From the NCBI GenBank assembly GCA_937879855.1, contig CALFMO010000067.1:185265-249264 (forward strand): DNA of 64,000 nucleotides, written 5' to 3'. This document shows positions 28,237 to 35,871 of the stretch, piece after piece; the first letter of the stretch is position 1, and each line of letters opens with the position of its first letter. The notes beneath the pieces were generated by a model. That model had not been told where the DNA came from. It saw only the letters and a list, made by a program, of their open reading frames with translations, and searched no databases. A program made the translations under genes and the position numbers. Origin of the DNA: an uncultured Acidobacteriaceae bacterium (GTDB taxonomy: Bacteria; Acidobacteriota; Terriglobia; Terriglobales; Acidobacteriaceae).

Positions 28237-28394
28237 CGGCCGATCATCAGCTTAGTCGTGCGCAGAATTCCAAGTGCGGTCACAAATTTTTATGGCACTG
28301 GCTGTAATTGGATTGGTGATTATATCACTTGCATTTCTCGATAGCCCCGATGTCGTACTCCCCGCAGCCATCCGCAGCCTACGGGGTCTCCCCA

Positions 28395-28424
28395 TTGACT
28401 ATCTTTGCCCGTCAGGCATATAGT
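28395..28424 (+). promoter_or_regulatory. Sigma-70-type promoter for the formate dehydrogenase operon
   Basis: TTGACT (28395-28400) and TATAGT (28419-28424) are separated by 18 bases. The predicted transcript would carry a leader of about 130 bases. The rest of the fdhE-fdh gap (28237-28394) shows no other convincing signal. Confidence 0.6.
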
Positions 28425-28507
28425 CTCCCGCATCAGTTGAGCTTTAACTCAGTCGTCGGGTGACAAGCAGCACGGCGGCTATAACCTTAACCTCCGTATC
28501 ACAATCG

Positions 28508-28549
28508 ATCTGGTCTGCGGCTCGCATGGCGATGCGCCGCCCGCCAGAT
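28508..28549 (+). promoter_or_regulatory. Long leader hairpin just before the fdh ribosome-binding site
   Basis: ATCTGG (28508-28513) pairs with CCAGAT (28544-28549), GCGG (28517-28520) with CCGC (28537-28540), and GCAT (28524-28527) with ATGC (28532-28535) around GGCG. The Shine-Dalgarno sequence TGGAGG starts four bases later (28553). It could control translation of the catalytic subunit. It does not resemble the Moco riboswitch as far as I can judge. Confidence 0.55.
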
Positions 28550-28563
28550 TGCTGGAGGTTTTA

Positions 28564-31500
28564 ATGGAATTCTCCCGCAGGACTTTTCTCAAGGGCAGCA
28601 TCCTTGGTGGAGCAGGAATATCCGCACTGGGATTCGATCCAGCCCCGGTCTATGCCCAAACCCAGAATCTGAAAATCTCGCGTGCCAGCGAGACGCGCAG
28701 CACTTGTCCCTATTGCTCTGTGAGCTGCGGCGTGATTATTTACACACTAGGCGATAAGGCTAAGAACGCCATTCCGCAGGTGGTGCACGTCGAGGGCGAC
28801 CCGGATCACCCTATCAATCGCGGAACTCTCTGCCCCAAAGGCTCTTCGCTGGAGCAGGACATTCTGAACGACCGCCGGCTACTCAAGCCGCAAGTGCGCC
28901 GCCCCGGAGCCACCGACTGGGAAGACATCTCCTGGGATCAGGCCTACAGCGAAATCGCGCAACGCGTGAAAAAAACCCGCGAGGACACCTTCCTCACGAA
29001 CGACGCCAACGGCCACACCGTCAACCGCTGCGAGGGCATTGCCTTCACAGGCGGCTGCACCGATACCAACGAGTTCAATTATCTGGTCGTCAAGACCATG
29101 CGCAGCCTGGGGGTCTGCTACCTGGAAAACCAGGCCCGGGTTTGACACGGCCCTACGGTCTCCAGTTTGGGGCCAACATTCGGACGCGGGGCAATGACCA
29201 ATGGCTGGATCGACATCAAGAACACCGACATGATGTTGATCATGGGTGGGAATCCGGCCGAAAACCATCCTTGTGGCTTCAAGTGGGCGATTGAAGCCAA
29301 GATTCATCGCAACGCGAAGACGATCGTGGTCGATCCGCGCCTCACGCGGACCGCCGCAACTGCAGACATGTATCTTCAGATTCGCGCCGGCGCCGACATT
29401 GCCTTCCTCGGCGGCTTGATCAACTACGCCATTCAGAACAACCGCATCGCTCACGACTATCTAGTCAATTACACCAACGCGGCGTTCATCATTAAAGACG
29501 GATTCAAGCTTCCGGACGACGGGCTCTACTCAGGCTTCGATCCCGTAAAGCAGGTTTACGACAAGGCAACCTGGAACTACGAAGAGGGCGGCGACCTGAC
29601 GGGAAAAGCGATCGTGCCCACGCCTGCGTCTCAAGATCCGCCAGCCTCGCACACTACGGGCAGCGACACCGGGCAAGGACAGGGACATCAAGCGGCTAGT
29701 CCAGTCGGGGCAAAAGGTGGAGCAGCAACCGCCCCCGCGCTGCCGCCGAAAATCGCGTTCGATCTTTCGCTGCAGCATCCCCGCTGCGTATTCCAACTTC
29801 TCAAAAAGCAGTACGAGCGTTACACGCCGGAGATGGTCGAGCGCATCACCGGAATCCCAAAGGACCAGTTTTTGAAGGCCGCCGATCTTTATACCTCCGT
29901 CCGCAAAGACGGGGACATGAAAAAGGTCTCGACCATCATCTATGCGGTCGGTTGGACGCAGCATAGTTTCGGCACGCAGATTATTCGCACCGCCGCGATG
30001 CTGCAATTGCTCATGGGCAACATCGGACGTGCCGGAGGCGGCGTCAACGCCTTGCGCGGTCACTCCAATATTCAGGGCGCGACCGACATGGCCGGCATCT
30101 TCGACATTCTGCCGGGCTATCTGAAAATGCCAAACCCGGCCGACACCGACCTCGCCACCTACCTGAAGCGAATCACTCCAACGGCGTCCAAGCCCGATCC
30201 CTGGGACTCATTCAATTACTGGTCCAATACGCCGAAGTTCGCCGTGTCATTCCTGAAGGCCATGTATGGTGCGACAGCGACGAAAGAGAATGATTTTGCG
30301 TTTCACTACTTGCCCAAGATCGATCGCAACTACTCATGGGTGAACATCTGGAACGACATGTACGAGGGCAAGGTCAAAGGCATGTTCGCGTTCGGCATGA
30401 ATGGCGTGATGATTGGCCCCGATTCACAGAAAAACATCGACGCCCTAAAGAAGGCCGACTGGCTGGTGGTCTGCGAAATCTATCCGGACGAGACCAGCGA
30501 GTTCTGGCGCGCTCCCGGTATCACCGCCGACGAACAGAAGAAGATCAATACCACTGTGTATCGCCTGCCGGGCGCGGGTTTTGCTGAGAAGGATGGAACG
30601 TTCGTAAATTCCGCTCGCTGGCTGCAGTGGAAAAATGTCGCCCTGCCGCCCCCCGGTCAGGCCCGGTTGGACCAGGAGATTCTGGCAACCATATTTCTGA
30701 AAGTTCGCGAACTGTATCAGAAAGAAGGAGGCAAGTTTCCCGACCCAATTCTGAATGCGGCCTTCGCGTACACGAATCCCTATAACCCGTCGCTCGCCGA
30801 AGTCGCGAAGGAAATCAATGGGAAGGCGAATGCCGACATCACCGATCCCAAAACGAATGTGACGGTGAAAGCAGGCCAGCAGCTGCCCGGCTTTGCCTGG
30901 CTGAAGGATGACGGTACAACTCTCTCCGGCAACTGGCTGTACTGCGGTTCCTGGACTGAGGCCGGCTCCATGACGCAACGTCGCGGCACAGACGATCCTT
31001 CCGGCTTGGGCATTTATCCGAACTGGGCGTGGTCGTGGCCGGCAAACCGGCGCGTGCTCTACAACCGCGCCTCATGCGACACCAACGGCAAGCCGTGGGA
31101 TCCCTCTCGTCGCCAGGTTTGGTGGGATGAGTCGAAGCAAACCTGGGCCGGAGTCGACGTGCCCGACTTCAAAGCCGATTCGTCACCGAAAGACCATATG
31201 GGCCCATTCATCATGAATCCCGAGGGCGTGGGCCGCATCTTCGTGCCCTTAGGCGCTATGGCCGACGGACCATTCCCCGAATTCTACGAGCCGATGGAGA
31301 GCCCGATCGCGAACCCGCTTCATCCGAATCAGTCCACGAATCCGGTGGTGAAGAAATACAAAACCGACATGGATAAGTACGGAACGGTGGACCAAGGCTA
31401 CAACGTGATCTGCACCACGTACCGATTGACCGAGCACTATCACTACTGGACCAAGAATAATCCGATGAACGTGCAACTCGTTCCTGAGCCATTCGTGGAA

Positions 31501-31800
31501 GTGCCCGCGGAGTTGGCCGACAAGATGGGAATAAGCGGCGGAGAACGAGTGAAAGTCACCAGCGCGCGCAGCCACTACATTGCCAAGGCCATGGTCACGC
31601 GCCGCATCCGGCCGATGAAGATCGACGGCAAAGAGATGTTTCAGATCGGCATCCCGATTCACTGGGGCTTCCGCGGCATCGCCGAAGACGAAGGCAAGAC
31701 AGCAAAAACTCTGACGAATCAGCTGACTCCGACCGTGATCGATCCGAACGCATTCACGCCGGAGTTCAAGGGATTCCTGGTGAAGATCGAAAAAGTATAA
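28564..31800 (+). CDS. fdnG: Formate dehydrogenase-N-like catalytic subunit, selenoprotein
   Basis: A 1078-residue molybdopterin selenoenzyme oxidising formate at the periplasmic side. The frame is broken only by TGA at 29143-29145, read as Sec194 in NQARV-U-HGPTV, matching the known Sec site of FdnG (NQARVUHGPTV). ATG 28564 follows GGAGG and begins a Tat signal (SRRTFLKG). A 4Fe-4S motif is CPYCSVSCG. Further matches: FGRGAMTNGWIDIKN, GWTQHSFGTQIIRT, ALRGHSNIQGATD and HWGFRGIAEDEGK. A low-complexity Pro/Gly/Ala insert lies near residues 355-399 relative to E. coli FdnG. The SECIS hairpin follows the TGA directly. Confidence 0.97.
29157..29174 (+). promoter_or_regulatory. SECIS hairpin of the formate dehydrogenase gene
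   Basis: Counting from the base after TGA (29143-29145), bases 12-29 form: GG, unpaired T14, CTCC, loop AGTTT, GGGG, CC. The unpaired T (29159) and the loop G-T (29165-29166) fall exactly where the E. coli fdhF SECIS has its essential bulged U17 and loop G23-U24. This is the binding site expected for the SelB winged helix. Confidence 0.85.
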
Positions 31801-31873
31801 GTAGCGCCGCCGTCCCGGCGGCTGTCATGGGGGCGTCTCGCCCCCACAGGCGAAGGCAAGATGCCGGCGCTAC
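31801..31873. repeat. Repeat with 9-bp terminal inverted ends GTAGCGCCG
   Basis: It begins GTAGCGCCG (31801-31809) and ends CGGCGCTAC (31865-31873), exact inverted ends. Inside are CCGTCCCGGCGG and GGGGGCG-TCT-CGCCCCC hairpins. A longer copy with the same ends and the same first 25 bases lies at 51589-51699. It separates the first two formate dehydrogenase genes. Confidence 0.8.
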
Positions 31874-31888
31874 CGTAGGCGATAAACG

Positions 31889-32797
31889 ATGAGCGACCGC
31901 AAGACACTTCAGATCAAACAGATCTCGGGACACTCCGGGTCGTCGGCCGGCTTCGACATGCAGCGCGACGCGGAAGTCTGCAAGCTGATCGACACCACCA
32001 TCTGCATCGGCTGCAAGGCCTGTGAAGTCGCGTGCGTCGAGTGGAACGACATGCCGTTCAGTCCAACCACCTTCGACAACACCTACCAGACCATGCCGGA
32101 AACCCGCTGGAATTTCTGGAACCTTATCAAGTTCAACGAACACCAGCGCGAAGACGGGACCATCCAGTGGCTCATGCGCAAGGACCAGTGCATGCACTGC
32201 GCCGATCCCGGCTGCCTCCGCGCCTGTCCCGCGGATGGCGCCATCGTGCAGTACACCAACGGCATTGTCGACTTCCAGCAGGAAAATTGCATTGGCTGCG
32301 AGTTTTGCGTCTCGGGATGTCCCTACGACATTCCCAAATTCAATCCGACGACCAAGAAAGTCTACAAATGCACTTTGTGTTCCGACCGCGTCGGCGGCGG
32401 ACTCGAGCCCGCCTGCATCAAGGCGTGCCCCACCGGATGCCTGAAGTTCGGCACCAAGGACGACATGAAGTTCATCGCGGAAGAGCGCGCCAAGCAACTC
32501 CGCGAAAACTTCGGATTCGACAAAGCCGGCGTCTACGACCCGCAATCGATCGGCGGCACCCACGTCGTCTACGTGTTGCATGATGCCGAAAATCCCGAGC
32601 GCTACGGTGGCCTGCCGAAAAATCCCGTGATCCCGTGGAGCTACACCGTTTGGAAATGGCTATTCAAACCGGTGCTCGGAACCTTTGCACTGTTCGGCTT
32701 GCTGGGAGTGTTGTTCCACTACGTGACCGTCGGGCCACGCGTGCCACAACCGGAGCCGCCGCTCAAGAAGGAGGGACCCGATGTCCACCGCGGTTGA
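31889..32797 (+). CDS. fdnH: Formate dehydrogenase iron-sulfur (beta) subunit
   Basis: A 302-residue four-cluster ferredoxin-type subunit that passes electrons from the catalytic subunit to the membrane cytochrome. Cysteine groups: CIGCKACEVACVEW, CMHCADPGCLRACP, CIGCEFCVSGCPYDIP and CTLCSDR...CIKACPTGC. One membrane helix lies near the C-terminus (VLGTFALFGLLGVLFHYVTV). The next gene starts inside its end, so the two are translationally coupled. Confidence 0.96.
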   Translation: MSDRKTLQIKQISGHSGSSAGFDMQRDAEVCKLIDTTICIGCKACEVACVEWNDMPFSPTTFDNTYQTMPETRWNFWNLIKFNEHQREDGTIQWLMRKDQCMHCADPGCLRACPADGAIVQYTNGIVDFQQENCIGCEFCVSGCPYDIPKFNPTTKKVYKCTLCSDRVGGGLEPACIKACPTGCLKFGTKDDMKFIAEERAKQLRENFGFDKAGVYDPQSIGGTHVVYVLHDAENPERYGGLPKNPVIPWSYTVWKWLFKPVLGTFALFGLLGVLFHYVTVGPRVPQPEPPLKKEGPDVHRG

Positions 32798-33527
32798 GCG
32801 TTTTGACGATAAAGCGCGCGATGCCTTCGATCGGATCGGGCAGAACGAGGTCTACGAAGGCGAATTGCTGCGTCATCGTGTCTATACGCGTTTCCTGCAT
32901 TGGATGGTCGCACTCTTCTTTTTCCTCGCGCTGTTCTCCGGGTTCGGCATTTATCTGCCCTGGCTTTTCCGTTGGTTCACTCCCATCTTCGGAGGCGGCC
33001 CGCTCGCGCGTGAAATGCATCCGTGGTTCGGCCTGGGATTTGTGATCTTCTTCGGACTGCAGACCCTGAACTGGATTGCGCCTATGATGTGGACTCCCGC
33101 GGACACGCGGTGGATGCGCAACCTGAAGAAAATCGTCGGCGGCACGGAAAAGATGGAGCCGCCGGACACTGGCTTCTTCAACGCCGGACAAAAACTGCAG
33201 TTCTGGGAGATCGTCGGCGGCTCTTTGGTTTATCTGATCACTGGAATCATTCTATGGGCGGGCGCCCGGTATTTCGGGCGTTGGGCGGTCGCCGTCAGCT
33301 ACGTTCTCCACGACCTCTCCGCCATCATCATGCTGGGCGGAATCTTCATTCACATTTATCTCAGCACGATCGGCGAGCCCGGAACGTTACGGGCGATGAT
33401 TCGCGGCGCAGTGAGCGAAGCCTGGGCCTGGACTTTCCACCCCGCCTGGTACAAGGAAGTGACGGGTCGTGACCCCATCGAAGCCTGCGAGGAAGCTCGC
33501 CGGCGAGGGCAAATCCTGAAACCGTAG
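32781..33527 (+). CDS. fdnI: Formate dehydrogenase cytochrome b (gamma) subunit
   Basis: A 248-residue cytochrome b556-type subunit with four membrane helices and heme-ligand histidines (RFLHWMVALFFFLALFSG; YVLHDLSAIIMLGGIFIHIY; EMHPWFGLGFVIFFG). It would transfer electrons from formate to quinone. It overlaps the beta subunit by 17 bases. With FdhE and the selenoprotein it completes an FDH-N-type respiratory enzyme. Confidence 0.95.
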   Translation: MSTAVERFDDKARDAFDRIGQNEVYEGELLRHRVYTRFLHWMVALFFFLALFSGFGIYLPWLFRWFTPIFGGGPLAREMHPWFGLGFVIFFGLQTLNWIAPMMWTPADTRWMRNLKKIVGGTEKMEPPDTGFFNAGQKLQFWEIVGGSLVYLITGIILWAGARYFGRWAVAVSYVLHDLSAIIMLGGIFIHIYLSTIGEPGTLRAMIRGAVSEAWAWTFHPAWYKEVTGRDPIEACEEARRRGQILKP

Positions 33528-33572
33528 CGCCGGCATCTTGCCGGCTGTCGCGAGGGCATCCTGCCCTCGCAT
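33526..33572. repeat. GTAGCGCCGGC-type palindromic repeat
   Basis: GTAGCGCCGGC-ATCTT-GCCGGC is followed by GCGAGGGC-ATCCT-GCCCTCGC. It has the same two-hairpin layout as 2453-2521 and sits at the end of the formate dehydrogenase operon, where it may help stop transcription. Confidence 0.7.
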
Positions 33573-33635
33573 TCGGCAGCTTTGCCACTGGCATTCACGC
33601 CGGTTCGCGCGTCTCCGCTTATCCTGGCGCTACGC

Positions 33636-35042
33636 TTATCTCCCTGCCCCGCGGGCCGCCTTCGATTCCTCCAGAATTCGGAACAGCAACAGCCAGCGCT
33701 TCACGTTGGTCGTCATCAGGAAATTTTCTTTGACGTGCTCCCGCCCGCTGGCGCCGATGCGCCGCGCGAAATCCGGATGCGTCAGCAAATAGCGAATCTG
33801 AAACGCGCATCCCTCTACCGAATGCACCAGAACGCCCGTGAGTTTGTGGATGATCTGATTCGGTATGCCTCCCACCGAACCCGCAATCGTCGGCTTGCCC
33901 TTCCACAATGCTTCCGTCACGGTAAGGCCAAATCCTTCTTTAATGGATTTTTGCACCACGATCGTCGAAGCCCGCTGAATGGCATTGATTTCGAAAGCGC
34001 ACCAGGGCGGCAAATCGAGGATGATGATGTCCGGATCGCTCCCCGCTGCCTCTTTCACTTCCTGCAGCACAGCGGCTCCTTCGGGATCGTCCGAAGCCCC
34101 GCCGCCAGCCAGAACTAACTGGCAGTCCACATATTTCTTGGCAAGTTTGTAAGCGTGTACCACGCCAACCGGATCTTTCAATCGATCGAATCGCGACACC
34201 TGGGTCACGATAGGACGGCGCCGGTCGATTCCAAATTCGTCACACACCTTTTGAACGACGGAGTCGGGCAAGTCTTTATTCTTCTCAGACAGCGGATCGA
34301 TGCACGGATAAAAGAGATATTGCGGGATCGGCAATTGGCGCGCGAATGATGCCGATGAAAAAATAGCGGCGTCGTACTGCTCCACAAACGGCCGCAGAAA
34401 TTCCCACACCCGCTCGTCCGGATTCGACAGATCAATATGGCATCGCCAGACCCAACTGGCGGAAGACTTATCGCGCGACCGAATCAACCCCACCGGTTGC
34501 GGATCGTGAATCACGACCAACTCTTCCTCGAATTGCAGGCGCTCCCGATTCTGCTCGTTGTAGTTAAGAAATATCTCTTGCGCCGCCTTCGTTAGTTCGT
34601 ATCGGCTGCCATGCAGAGCGTTGTGAAATGCTTTGGTCACCTCAAAGAAATCGTTGCCACCCGTAATCACGTCCCAATGCGTGGGAACTTCCAGTTCCGA
34701 GAGCAACGGCACCAGGCGATTCAACATCTCCGCCACGCCCCCGCCCACCGCGGTGGAATTGACCATCTTGATCGACTTTTTCTTCAAATCGCGCGCCAGA
34801 AAACGCAATGCATCCACCTGCGCCTGACCAATGATGTCCCGGTAGTCGTCGAGGCGCGGAGATGGAGCGGGCGGCGGCGGCGTCAGAACGCTGGCCGGAA
34901 GTGCCCTGATGTTTCGGCCGGACGGCGCTCCGCGGGCCGGATCGACCGATGCGGTCCGCGCTCCAGTGTGGCCGCCGTCGGCCGGAGTTTGCGAGCCGGT
35001 GGTGGAAGGATTCATAGTGGCGCGCTGATCTTCCGTCTTCAT
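33636..35042 (-). CDS. treT: Trehalose glycosyltransferring synthase, GT4
   Basis: A 468-residue GT4 glycosyltransferase of the TreT/trehalose synthase type, joining glucose from a nucleotide sugar to glucose. Key parts: VNSTAVGGGVAEMLNRLVPLL (here split as STAVGGGVAEML and NRLVPLL), WVWRCHIDLSNPDE, VTQVSRFDRLKDPVGVV, and the nucleotide-sugar motif KEGFGLTVTEALWKGKP. The first ~65 residues are Pro/Thr-rich and probably disordered. It lies 13 bases after the DUF5752 gene and in one direction with the OtsA fusion. Confidence 0.88.
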   Translation of the reverse strand: MKTEDQRATMNPSTTGSQTPADGGHTGARTASVDPARGAPSGRNIRALPASVLTPPPPAPSPRLDDYRDIIGQAQVDALRFLARDLKKKSIKMVNSTAVGGGVAEMLNRLVPLLSELEVPTHWDVITGGNDFFEVTKAFHNALHGSRYELTKAAQEIFLNYNEQNRERLQFEEELVVIHDPQPVGLIRSRDKSSASWVWRCHIDLSNPDERVWEFLRPFVEQYDAAIFSSASFARQLPIPQYLFYPCIDPLSEKNKDLPDSVVQKVCDEFGIDRRRPIVTQVSRFDRLKDPVGVVHAYKLAKKYVDCQLVLAGGGASDDPEGAAVLQEVKEAAGSDPDIIILDLPPWCAFEINAIQRASTIVVQKSIKEGFGLTVTEALWKGKPTIAGSVGGIPNQIIHKLTGVLVHSVEGCAFQIRYLLTHPDFARRIGASGREHVKENFLMTTNVKRWLLLFRILEESKAARGAGR

Positions 35043-35055
35043 TCTCCTCGCTGCT

Positions 35056-35733
35056 CTAGTTCAAGGCGTGCTCGACAATGTTCGCGATCTGTTGGCGCAC
35101 GCCCTCCATCGTGTTGGTGTAGATATCGATGCGTTCAATCGACTCCGCGGATTGCTTAAGACCGACTTCCTGCTCCAGCCAATTGGAAAAATCATTGGAC
35201 ATTCGGTGCAAACGCAGCCGCGCTTCAATAAAGTGATGGTGAATCGAATGCACGCTCACGTGCCTGAGCCCGTCGACGAATCCGCGCAATGTGTCCGGTG
35301 CAAATTGTGTGGGCAGCACCACAATCGAAGAGGCGCAAAAATAAAATGGCTCATATGCCACCCTCGCACCTGACTGCGGATGTTGCTGCAAAAACTCGTC
35401 TACGATTCCAACCATGCGCCGGCGCAGCCCCTCAATCGCCGTGAACTCTCTCACGTCCACACTCGCCAGCTGCTCTGCCAGCACTGGCTCGTTGCAGGCG
35501 AAAAGACACCAGTGCGCAAAATCATTGGAGAATCCCTGGCGGATAAAATGATGTTCCTGCAGCGTCCGGAATGTGTGCTGAAAAATGGAATCGTCGGGAC
35601 AGGTTTGCAACCCCTGCCACAGCTCAGAAAGGTTTGTCGCTTTCTGACGCCCGATTCGTAGCAGGTTTTCCGACGTGTTGAAGTAAAACGGTTTGTTGGG
35701 GTGGCGCACGGGCTGCTCGTCAGCAACAGGCAT
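35056..35733 (-). CDS. DUF5752 family protein
   Basis: A 225-residue protein with FYFNTSENLLRIGRQKATNL, FSNDFAHWCLFACNEPVLAEQL and a C-terminal half predicted helical with ERIDIYTNTMEGVRQQI. I read it as DUF5752, for which no activity is established. The regular pattern of HWCLFACNEP and DFSNWLEQEV hints at an internal repeat. Its place between the OtsA fusion and TreT suggests a part in trehalose synthesis or its control. Confidence 0.75.
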   Translation of the reverse strand: MPVADEQPVRHPNKPFYFNTSENLLRIGRQKATNLSELWQGLQTCPDDSIFQHTFRTLQEHHFIRQGFSNDFAHWCLFACNEPVLAEQLASVDVREFTAIEGLRRRMVGIVDEFLQQHPQSGARVAYEPFYFCASSIVVLPTQFAPDTLRGFVDGLRHVSVHSIHHHFIEARLRLHRMSNDFSNWLEQEVGLKQSAESIERIDIYTNTMEGVRQQIANIVEHALN

Positions 35734-35871
35734 GGTCTTTACTAGGTAGCACTCTCCCGTAGTGGGGTTGTCTCCGTCGAGTCCCCCATGTAGAAAATCT
35801 GGGAGTCAGTTTTGCGGGGCCATGTGGGACACCAGCCCTCGGCTGTCCGCGGAGCGAAGCTCCGCGAGCCC

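Noticed and set aside
28290..28320. Second sigma-54 promoter (TGGCACTGGCTGTAAT) before fdh
   Set aside because: The -12 GC element is missing; the sigma-70-type site at 28395-28424 is a better candidate.
29143..29145. Premature stop splitting formate dehydrogenase into two genes
   Set aside because: TGA is at the known Sec position, flanks match FdnG on both sides and a SECIS hairpin with the essential bases follows.
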